In this document: positions 54,874 to 61,314 of the stretch, in pieces | Position numbering within the stretch: position 1 is the first letter of the stretch | Layout of the letters: the number at the start of each line of letters is the position of its first letter | Assembly: GCF_009649955.1 (NCBI RefSeq) | Contig: NZ_CP045875.1 | Coordinates: 1,593,501-1,657,500, forward strand | Length of the DNA: 64,000 nt | Reading direction: 5' to 3' | Source of the DNA: Heliorestis convoluta | GTDB lineage: Bacteria > Bacillota > Desulfitobacteriia > Heliobacteriales > Heliobacteriaceae | The notes under the pieces: model-generated | Database searches by the model: none | The model's input: the letters and a program-made list of their open reading frames with translations, nothing else | Told to the model about the DNA's origin: nothing | Translations under genes and position numbers: made by a program

Positions 54874-55635
54874 ATGCTAGTAGATTATCATGTACATGCT
54901 ATGGGACATGCTACATCTCGCCATACAGTAGAAGAGATTTCAGCTTACTTAGAAACGGCGCAAAAGCGTGGAGTGGCGCAAATTGGTTTTGCCGATCATG
55001 ATCGGTACTTAGATGATTATAACGTAGAAGCGATTGCAGAAGCGGCCAAGAGATTTCCCCAGTTGCAAGTGCGTTTGGGTGTCGAAATCGACTATATTCG
55101 CAATGCCAATGAAAAGCTTAATGCTATGGTCTACCGCTATCCTTTTGACTTCGTTATTGGGTCAGTCCATAAAATTCACAGTTGGGATTTTGATCATAGT
55201 GGCTATACCAAGCAATATGGTCTTTGGGAAGAAGATAGACTGTATAAAGAGTACTTTGCACGGATTGCTGAAGTAGCTCGTTCCGGGCTTTTTAGCTTTA
55301 TTGGTCATCTTGATTTAATCAAAATTTTTAAATATCGTTGTAAAAGTCCTGTATTAGAATTGGCTGAAGAAGCCCTACAAGCTATTAAAAAAAGTGGTTT
55401 GCCCTGTGAAATCAATACAAATGGTTTGAACAAGCCGATTCAGGAGTTTTATCCATCTCGTGAGCTCTTAGAACGTTGTTTTGAGTTGAACATTCCCATC
55501 ACATTGAGTTCAGATGCTCACTTTAGTCATGAAGTGGGACGAGATCTAGAAAAGGCCAGGGAATTGGCTTGGTCTGTTGGCTATCGTCAAGTCGCGACCT
55601 TCTATCAAAGAAAATGCATGATGGAACCCCTTTAG
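54874..55635 (+). CDS. PHP-domain phosphatase, histidinol-phosphatase-like
   Basis: Metal-dependent phosphoesterase of 253 residues. PHP metal-binding motifs in order are DYHVHAMGH, GFADHD, LGVEIDY, GSVHKIHSWDFD, IGHLDLIK, and SSDAHFSHEVG. This arrangement suits HisJ/HisK-type histidinol phosphatase. No other his gene is present, so histidinol phosphate is a guess. Confidence 0.85.
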   Translation: MLVDYHVHAMGHATSRHTVEEISAYLETAQKRGVAQIGFADHDRYLDDYNVEAIAEAAKRFPQLQVRLGVEIDYIRNANEKLNAMVYRYPFDFVIGSVHKIHSWDFDHSGYTKQYGLWEEDRLYKEYFARIAEVARSGLFSFIGHLDLIKIFKYRCKSPVLELAEEALQAIKKSGLPCEINTNGLNKPIQEFYPSRELLERCFELNIPITLSSDAHFSHEVGRDLEKARELAWSVGYRQVATFYQRKCMMEPL

Positions 55636-55689
55636 CATAAGGTATACCGGACTGTTCCTTACGAGGACGGAAAGGGAAGGTGGGGTTTC

Positions 55690-56511
55690 TTGCGTCTCTA
55701 CATTTCTGCTGATTTAGAAGGCGTGGCTGGTGTTGTTTCACCGAGACAAGTGACAGCATCAGCCGCCTATGAAGAGGCGAGACGATGGATGACAGAAGAG
55801 GTTTGCGCTGTTTCTCGAGGTGCCTTGGCAGCCGGTGCAGAGAAAATCGTTGTGAATGATGGTCATCTTAGCATGACCAATCTTCTGCTCGACCATTTGC
55901 CTGAAAAGGTAGAAGTTCTTTCGGGTCGACCGAAAGAATGGGGCATGATGTGTTCCATTGATAAAGGTTTTGATCTTGCTTTTTTTGTCGGCTATCATGC
56001 TCGTCAAGGTTCTCTAGGTCTATTGAGCCATTCTTACAGTGATGCCATTGCTCGTATAGAACTCAATGGGATAGAAGTGGGAGAATTGGGATTCAATGCA
56101 GCACTGGCAGGCTTTTACGGTGTTCCCGTAGGGCTCGTTAGTGGTGATGCGGAAGTGGCTGTAGAAGGCAGCCATCTGGTAGGAACTCGCTTTGCTGTGG
56201 TGAAATGGCCTTTAAGCCAGCAGGGAGCCCGAACTTTGCTTCCCCAGAAAAGCCAAGCTTTGCTCGAAACGCACAGCTATGAAGTTGTAAGGGATTGGCT
56301 ATCAGGAGAAAATACAGTAGAAGCTTGGTGTCCAGGAGGTCCCTATCAACTTATGGTTGAATTTCGTCATGCACGGATGGCCCAGGTCGTTGCCTGTATG
56401 CCAGGTCTAACGCAACGAGGTCCCTGTCGAGTAGAATACAGTCATCAAGACTTACCAACCCTATATAAAGCCTTTCAAGCGATGTTGCTACTAGCACATT
56501 CCGTCGCCTAG
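55690..56511 (+). CDS. M55-family D-aminopeptidase (DppA-like)
   Basis: Zinc-dependent D-aminopeptidase of 273 residues. The self-compartmentalising DppA ligands are visible: SADLEGVAGV (Asp8, Glu10), NDGHLSMTNLL (His about 60), VGYHARQG (His about 104) and ELGFNAALAGFYG (Glu about 133). The role is probably turnover of D-Ala-containing peptides, for example from the cell wall. TTG start follows AAGGTGGGG. Confidence 0.92.
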   Translation: MRLYISADLEGVAGVVSPRQVTASAAYEEARRWMTEEVCAVSRGALAAGAEKIVVNDGHLSMTNLLLDHLPEKVEVLSGRPKEWGMMCSIDKGFDLAFFVGYHARQGSLGLLSHSYSDAIARIELNGIEVGELGFNAALAGFYGVPVGLVSGDAEVAVEGSHLVGTRFAVVKWPLSQQGARTLLPQKSQALLETHSYEVVRDWLSGENTVEAWCPGGPYQLMVEFRHARMAQVVACMPGLTQRGPCRVEYSHQDLPTLYKAFQAMLLLAHSVA

Positions 56512-56581
56512 TTTTCTCTGTCCCCCTTTTGCGACTGTGCTAAAAAAGGGAAAAGGTCTAATAGAGGAGAGAAGCGTAGAG

Positions 56582-57388
56582 ATGATTGAAGCGGGTCAAA
56601 GCAGTGGATTAAAAGTTTATAGTGCCCTTCCTTTCAACGCTCTCCCTCGTTGCCACATACTGGCGATTGGTGCTCATCCAGACGATATAGAACTGTCGGT
56701 GGGTGGAACAATCGCCTTGGCAACAAGGCAAGGTCATACTGTTGTTGTGGTAGACGTAACGCAAGGTGATAAAGGAACGAACGGATCTGCCGAGATTCGA
56801 ATCGAAGAGTCAAGACGGGCCGCTCAAGTGCTCGGCCTGGCAGAACGCTGGAATTGTTGCTGGCCTGATGGCGCTGTCAGTGATCCTCTTTATTGGGCTG
56901 AGCGGATTGAAACATTGGTACAATTGCTTCGTCGCTATCGACCGCAAGTAGTCCTCGCGCCAGGAGGACGGGATCGTCACCCTGATCATGAAGGCACTTC
57001 AGAACTAGCTCGGCAAGCTATTTTTTATGCTGGTTTGGCCAAATATGAAGGCGCTACGCTTTCCATAGAAGAACTGGGCGAACCCTGGCGACCTCAGCAT
57101 TTTTATACTTATCGACTTAATGGAAGCCTATTAGAGGGAATGGAGCAGCCCCTGCTTGTCGACGTTTCGTCTGTCTACGAATGGAAGAAAAAATCAATTC
57201 TCGAATATAAAAGCCAATTTTCTCAAGGTTGGCAGCAACAGTGTGAGAACCTAGGGATTCCTCATCTTTTACACTGGCTTGTGGGTAGAGATCAATATTT
57301 AGGTGGCCTTGTTAGGGTTGCCTATGCAGAACCGCTCTATGGTGAAAAGCCTTTTCTGATCAAAAAGGTAGCTGCATTATGGGAGTGA
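56582..57388 (+). CDS. bshB1: Bacillithiol biosynthesis deacetylase BshB1
   Basis: Removes the acetyl group from N-acetylglucosaminyl-malate in bacillithiol synthesis. The PIG-L/LmbE zinc motif is AIGAHPDDIELSVGGTIALATRQGH, followed by LAPGGRDRHPDHEGTSELARQAIFYAGL and the family's C-terminus (KSQF, LVRVAYAEPL). ATG 56582 follows GGAGAG. It is followed by bshA after seven bases, so the bacillithiol pathway is partly encoded here. bshC is not seen. Confidence 0.92.
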   Translation: MIEAGQSSGLKVYSALPFNALPRCHILAIGAHPDDIELSVGGTIALATRQGHTVVVVDVTQGDKGTNGSAEIRIEESRRAAQVLGLAERWNCCWPDGAVSDPLYWAERIETLVQLLRRYRPQVVLAPGGRDRHPDHEGTSELARQAIFYAGLAKYEGATLSIEELGEPWRPQHFYTYRLNGSLLEGMEQPLLVDVSSVYEWKKKSILEYKSQFSQGWQQQCENLGIPHLLHWLVGRDQYLGGLVRVAYAEPLYGEKPFLIKKVAALWE

Positions 57389-57395
57389 TCGTTTT

Positions 57396-58523
57396 TTGAA
57401 CATTGGTATCCTCTGCTACCCTTCTTATGGCGGAAGTGGTGTGATCGCTTCGGATCTGGCTCGTTGTCTGGCCCGTCGAGGCCATGGCGTTCATGTTTTT
57501 TCTTATGAAACGCCCTTTCGATTGCAGCAATTTGAGGCCAATCTTGTTTTTCATCAAATAGAAGTGCTTGATTATCCCCTTTTTCGTTTTCCGCCTTACT
57601 TAATCGCTTTGGCTTCTAAAATCGTAGAAGTGGCTCGAAGGGATCACCTGGATCTGTTACATGTTCATTATGCCATTCCCCATACGCCGGCGGCTTTTCT
57701 CGCTCGAGATATGTTAGCTCGAGAGCGGAGACTTCCTATTGTGACAACAACACACGGTACGGATATAACACTCGTAGGCAGAGATCCTCAGTTTTTTGAG
57801 GTGATTCGATTTTCTTTAGAAAACAGTGACGGTGTCACCGCTGTTTCTCATAGCCTAGCTTTAGAATCGAAAGAGACTTTTGGGCTAGAAAAAATGCCAA
57901 GAGTGATTCCTAACTTTGTAGATGTAGACGAGTATATCCCCCATGACAACCCTGCGCTGCGCAAGCTTTTTGCCTTACCGGAAGAAAAAATCCTACTTCA
58001 TATCTCTAACTTCCGACCCGTAAAGCGCTTACAAGATGTAATTAAAGTCTTTGCGGGTGTGAATCGAGTGATTCCATCTCGGCTCATCCTTGTAGGCGAT
58101 GGACCGGAAAAAACGATGGCTTTACAAATGGTTCAAGAACTCGCTATAGAAGAAAGAGTCCATTTTCTAGGTCGTCAGGAAAATGTGGCAGAAATTTTTG
58201 CTTTATCCGATCTTTTTCTCTTGCCTTCTGAGAAGGAATCCTTTGGTCTCGTTGCTTTAGAAGCGATGGCATGCCAGGTGCCTGTGATTGCGAGTAGGAC
58301 CGGTGGCTTGCCTGAAGTGGTAGACCATGGTCTTACAGGGTATTTAGCACCTGTAGGTGATACAGAAGCAATGACCCAATGGGCCCTTGGGCTGCTTTCT
58401 GATCCTCTCCTTTACAAGGCCATGGCAGAAAAAGCGAGATCGGAAGCCCTTCGGCGATTTTGTGCCGACCCAATTGTGGATGCATATGAGCAATACTACA
58501 AAGAAATACTAGATAAGGCTTGA
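57396..58523 (+). CDS. bshA: N-acetyl-alpha-D-glucosaminyl L-malate synthase BshA
   Basis: GT4-family glycosyltransferase of 375 residues that makes GlcNAc-malate, the first bacillithiol step. The family's N-terminus is NIGILCYPSYGGSGVIASDLARCLARRGHGVHVFSYE, with HVHYAIPHTPAAFLA, TTHGTDITLVGRDPQF and the donor site FLLPSEKESFGLVALEAMACQVPVIASRTGGLPEVV. The TTG start lies seven bases after bshB1. Low-molecular-weight thiol synthesis would complement the superoxide dismutase and PerR in oxidative defence. Confidence 0.95.
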   Translation: MNIGILCYPSYGGSGVIASDLARCLARRGHGVHVFSYETPFRLQQFEANLVFHQIEVLDYPLFRFPPYLIALASKIVEVARRDHLDLLHVHYAIPHTPAAFLARDMLARERRLPIVTTTHGTDITLVGRDPQFFEVIRFSLENSDGVTAVSHSLALESKETFGLEKMPRVIPNFVDVDEYIPHDNPALRKLFALPEEKILLHISNFRPVKRLQDVIKVFAGVNRVIPSRLILVGDGPEKTMALQMVQELAIEERVHFLGRQENVAEIFALSDLFLLPSEKESFGLVALEAMACQVPVIASRTGGLPEVVDHGLTGYLAPVGDTEAMTQWALGLLSDPLLYKAMAEKARSEALRRFCADPIVDAYEQYYKEILDKA

Positions 58524-58595
58524 CAGAAGGGATGGCTTCATTTAACATAGAAACAGATGTAGTAATCATTACTGATAGAGAAGGAGAGAATTTTT

Positions 58596-58703
58596 ATGGC
58601 TATTTACAAGTGTGAAAAATGTGGAGAAGTCATTGAAAAGCGATGTAAACCAGGCAAGTGCCCGAAGTGCGGTGCAGTCAAAGACGAATTGATTAAACAA
58701 TAA
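58596..58703 (+). CDS. 35-residue RCKP-type rubredoxin-like protein
   Basis: A gene too short for routine detection. It reads MAIYKCEKCGEVIEKRCKPGKCPKCGAVKDELIKQ. Two CxxC knuckles (CEKC, CPKC) could bind one Fe or Zn, and the RCKP string between them defines the small rubredoxin-like domain. ATG 58596 follows AAGGAGAG at eight bases. It lies between bshA and the terminator below. Confidence 0.75.
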   Translation: MAIYKCEKCGEVIEKRCKPGKCPKCGAVKDELIKQ

Positions 58704-58741
58704 AGAAACCTTCTGAGATAAGATACATACAGAAGGAAAGT

Positions 58742-58788
58742 AAGAGGCGTTATTTGCTTACCTTGTGTAGGCAGGGCGCCTTTTTTCT
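58742..58788 (+). terminator. Terminator after the RCKP gene
   Basis: AAGAGGCG and the GGGCGCC near 58774-58780 flank a longer loop with inner pairing (TGC/GCA), followed by TTTTTT. Confidence 0.6.
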
Positions 58789-58892
58789 TTGTAGGCTATT
58801 TGAATTTGAAGGTGAGACAGGAATTCGTTACAATTAGCTGTGATGGACACGAAAATAGTTACCTTGTGGTGAGGGCAGGAGTTATAGCAGGA

Positions 58893-59044
58893 AGTTACGC
58901 CAAGCAATTCCAATGGGAGTAACAATCAGAAACAAACCCTCTGGGACTGGGCATCACGCTTTCCGCAGCGGGACTTGGGACCTCAGCTGTCGCCAGCTTG
59001 CTGGCGGTAACAGCGTGGGACCAGTCCAGAGCGGAGGAAAGCGT
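58893..59044. repeat. Long imperfect hairpin element, copy 2
   Basis: Bases 58957-58997 and 58999-59044 are imperfect complements around an apical TTGC. The right arm (59000-59044) is the exact reverse complement of 18608-18652 over 45 bases. The left end CATCACGCTTTCC is shared with copy 1 in direct orientation, as expected for a hairpin. The element ends next to the AAGGAGG of the DUF362 gene, whose ATG is 13 bases later, so it forms that gene's 5' leader. Upstream, 58789-58892 shows no gene. Confidence 0.75.
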
Positions 59045-59064
59045 AAGGAGGAATTAATCAAATT

Positions 59065-60186
59065 ATGTCCGATGTGTACTTTATTTCAAGGCGAGCAAAA
59101 GCTGGAAAAGGATTGGTTGATAAACTAAGGCTGCTTATGGACAAAGCAAGCTTAATGGATGTAGTAGAGCCAAAAGATCTTGTAGCCCTTAAGCTTCACT
59201 TTGGAGAAAGAGGCAATACAGGAACTTTGCGACCTCCCTTTGTAGGTGCTGTTGTTGATACAGTGCGAAAAAAAGAGGGGAAGCCTTTTCTAACCGATAC
59301 GAACACCTTATATCGTGGCTCTCGAGCCAATGCAGCGGATCATCTTGATACAGCTATGGAAAATGGTTATGCCTACGCTGTTGTCAAAGCACCGATTGTA
59401 ATTGCCGATGGCCTAATGGGCAAAGACTATCGCTCCATTCCGATTCAAGGAAAGCACTTACAAGAAGTGAAGATTGCATCAGCAGGACTTGATGCCGATG
59501 CGATGATTGTACTATCTCACTTTAAAGGCCACGAGCTGACCGGTTTTGGTGGCGCTATTAAAAATTTGGCCATGGGCCTCGCTTCTCGCTCTGGAAAGTT
59601 AATTCAGCATTCCGATGTTAAGCCTGTGGTGGGAAAGACTTGTAAATCTTGTGCCAAGTGCCTTCCCTGGTGTCCTGTTGATGCCATTTCTATGGGGGAA
59701 CAAGCTGTTATAGCAGGTGAGCTTTGTATTGGTTGCGGAGAGTGTACTCTTACCTGTCCCCACAAAGCAATCGGTATTAACTGGAAGCAAGAGACGGTGT
59801 TGTTGCAAGAGAAAATGGCAGAGTATGCCTACGGTGCTATTCAAGATAAACTGAAAAATAGAAAAATTGCTTTTATCAACTTCGTAACAGATGTGACGCC
59901 TGAATGTGACTGCTGCTCTTGGAGTGATGCGCCTATTGTAGCTGACATAGGAATTCTTGCTTCTTTTGATCCGATTGCGCTCGATCAAGCTTGCTATGAT
60001 CTAGTGAATGAAGCACCAGGCCTTCTTAACAATCGCATTGAAGATCGCGATCCTGCTGGGGCTAGAAAAGGGGTCGATAAATTCCGGGTGATTCATCCGA
60101 ATGTTGACGGTACCGTTCAGCTACAACATGGTGAAACCATGGGACTGGGGAATCGATCTTATAATTTGATTCGACTCCCAGAGTGA
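59065..60186 (+). CDS. DUF362 protein with a two-cluster ferredoxin domain
   Basis: Protein of 373 residues. The DUF362 core is at about 15-200 (VALKLHFGERGNTGTLRPPFVGAVVDTVRKK, LSHFKGHELTGFGGAIKNLAMG). Ferredoxin motifs follow: CKSCAKCLPWCPVDAI and CIGCGECTLTCPHKAI at about 192-235. A third Cys set CDCC precedes a conserved C-terminal domain. Function is not established; the family is often seen in anaerobes. ATG 59065 lies 13 bases after AAGGAGG, a long spacing. Confidence 0.85.
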   Translation: MSDVYFISRRAKAGKGLVDKLRLLMDKASLMDVVEPKDLVALKLHFGERGNTGTLRPPFVGAVVDTVRKKEGKPFLTDTNTLYRGSRANAADHLDTAMENGYAYAVVKAPIVIADGLMGKDYRSIPIQGKHLQEVKIASAGLDADAMIVLSHFKGHELTGFGGAIKNLAMGLASRSGKLIQHSDVKPVVGKTCKSCAKCLPWCPVDAISMGEQAVIAGELCIGCGECTLTCPHKAIGINWKQETVLLQEKMAEYAYGAIQDKLKNRKIAFINFVTDVTPECDCCSWSDAPIVADIGILASFDPIALDQACYDLVNEAPGLLNNRIEDRDPAGARKGVDKFRVIHPNVDGTVQLQHGETMGLGNRSYNLIRLPE

Positions 60187-60215
60187 TTGACAATTCCAGC
60201 TTTTTTACGTAATAT
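60187..60215 (+). promoter_or_regulatory. Sigma-A promoter of perR
   Basis: TTGACA at 60187-60192 and TAATAT at 60210-60215 are 17 bases apart, a near-consensus promoter starting at the DUF362 stop. Confidence 0.8.
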
Positions 60216-60225
60216 GGATATATAG

Positions 60226-60240
60226 TTATTATTCTTATTA
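60226..60240 (+). promoter_or_regulatory. Candidate PerR box
   Basis: TTATTATTCTTATTA matches the 7-1-7 Per box TTATAATnATTATAA at 11 of 14 fixed positions. It overlaps the start region downstream of the -10, consistent with autorepression. Confidence 0.5.
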
Positions 60241-60267
60241 CTACTTGAGCTGGAGGGGGTGTCTCAG

Positions 60268-60669
60268 ATGGGTGTCGTCGGAACACGCATGACCAAGCAA
60301 AAATCACTGATTCTAGATCTTGTTAAGGGCACCAAATGCCATCCAACAGCAGATTGGGTATATCAAGAAGCACGGCAGCAAATCCCCGATATTAGTTTAG
60401 GAACTGTTTATCGCAATCTGAATGCATTGGCCAACCAGGGTATGATTCGAGAGATGAATTATGCAGGCACTAGTTCTCGTTACGACGGAGACGTATCGCA
60501 ACATTATCATTTTGTCTGTCAAGATTGTGGTTTTGTCTATGATTTACCGCTAGAACCTTTAAAAGCGATAGACGATCTGGTAGAGAATCAAGAAAACCAT
60601 AAGGTAGCAGGACATCGACTAGAATTTTACGGAAGATGTAAAAGCTGCAAAATACAAGAAAAACAGTGA
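60268..60669 (+). CDS. perR: Fur-family peroxide regulator, PerR-like
   Basis: Metal-dependent repressor of about 133 residues. The winged-helix DNA-binding part reads HPTADWVYQEARQQIPDISLGTVYRNLNALANQGMI. Metal ligands are in RYDGDVSQHYHFVCQDCGFVYDLP. Cys pairs CQDC and CKSC form the structural zinc site. The Asp in VYDLP sits where PerR has its Asp104, whereas Fur has Glu, so PerR is favoured. ATG 60268 follows GGAGGGGG; GTG 60259 is too close to that site. Confidence 0.85.
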   Translation: MGVVGTRMTKQKSLILDLVKGTKCHPTADWVYQEARQQIPDISLGTVYRNLNALANQGMIREMNYAGTSSRYDGDVSQHYHFVCQDCGFVYDLPLEPLKAIDDLVENQENHKVAGHRLEFYGRCKSCKIQEKQ

Positions 60670-60678
60670 AATCGTAAG

Positions 60679-60714
60679 CATACCACTAGAGATTTATCTT
60701 TGGTGGTATTTTTA
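60679..60714 (+). terminator. Terminator after perR
   Basis: ATACCAC at 60680-60686 pairs with GTGGTAT at 60703-60709, followed by TTTTTA. Confidence 0.7.
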
Positions 60715-60805
60715 TCGGAAAAAATTAATACTACGTTCTTGGTGGGCTTTGTTATAATGGAAAAGAAGCAAAGCTTTGGTGATATTTTGGAGGGGGAGAA
60801 AAAGC

Positions 60806-61309
60806 ATGGGCAAATTGCCACGTTCTTACGGCCAAAATTGTATGGGTGTATTGGTCCAAGATCTATTTCACATCTATGTCTACTGGGAAATAACAGCGGA
60901 AACGCGGGAACAAGTTCTCACCAGCAGGAATTTAGATGTTGAATCTCCCTGCCAAATCCGTGTCCAACAACTTATGGGTGACAGTACGAACCTGGATTGG
61001 CAGTCTGTATACCAGGCGGAACTTCCTTTTGGTGCTGATCACTGGTATTTAAGTGGTCTTGTGCCAGGTACGATCTATCGTATTCAGATAGGTATACAAG
61101 ATGGGGAAGAATTTAAAGTTCTGCTCTCTTCAGAGCAAGTTCATATGCCGCCAGCACAAAGTGGACATCGCAGAAGTTGGGGTCGAGCCCACTCGATTAT
61201 CGGTGGTGTTACGCCGGTAGAGGTTATCGTCCCTGTGGAAGAAAAGATTGAGACGTACAGTTCAACGGATCTGGTTGCAGAACCGGCAACAGCAGAAAGG
61301 AGCGCCTGA
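60806..61309 (+). CDS. DUF4912-domain protein
   Basis: Protein of 167 residues. The DUF4912 core is YGQNCMGVLVQDLFHIYVYWEIT ... WYLSGLVPGTIYRIQIGI, a beta-rich domain similar to a carbohydrate-binding fold. A low-complexity C-terminus follows. ATG 60806 follows GGAGGGGG at good spacing; an upstream in-frame ATG (60776) is weaker. It lies five bases before the GH57-GT4 gene, so a role in alpha-glucan metabolism is likely by context. Confidence 0.8.
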   Translation: MGKLPRSYGQNCMGVLVQDLFHIYVYWEITAETREQVLTSRNLDVESPCQIRVQQLMGDSTNLDWQSVYQAELPFGADHWYLSGLVPGTIYRIQIGIQDGEEFKVLLSSEQVHMPPAQSGHRRSWGRAHSIIGGVTPVEVIVPVEEKIETYSSTDLVAEPATAERSA

Positions 61310-61314
61310 TACAT

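Noticed and set aside
58913-59128. 71-residue open frame at the second hairpin repeat
   Set aside because: It crosses the hairpin and the start of the DUF362 gene in another frame; the overlap with the repeat explains it.
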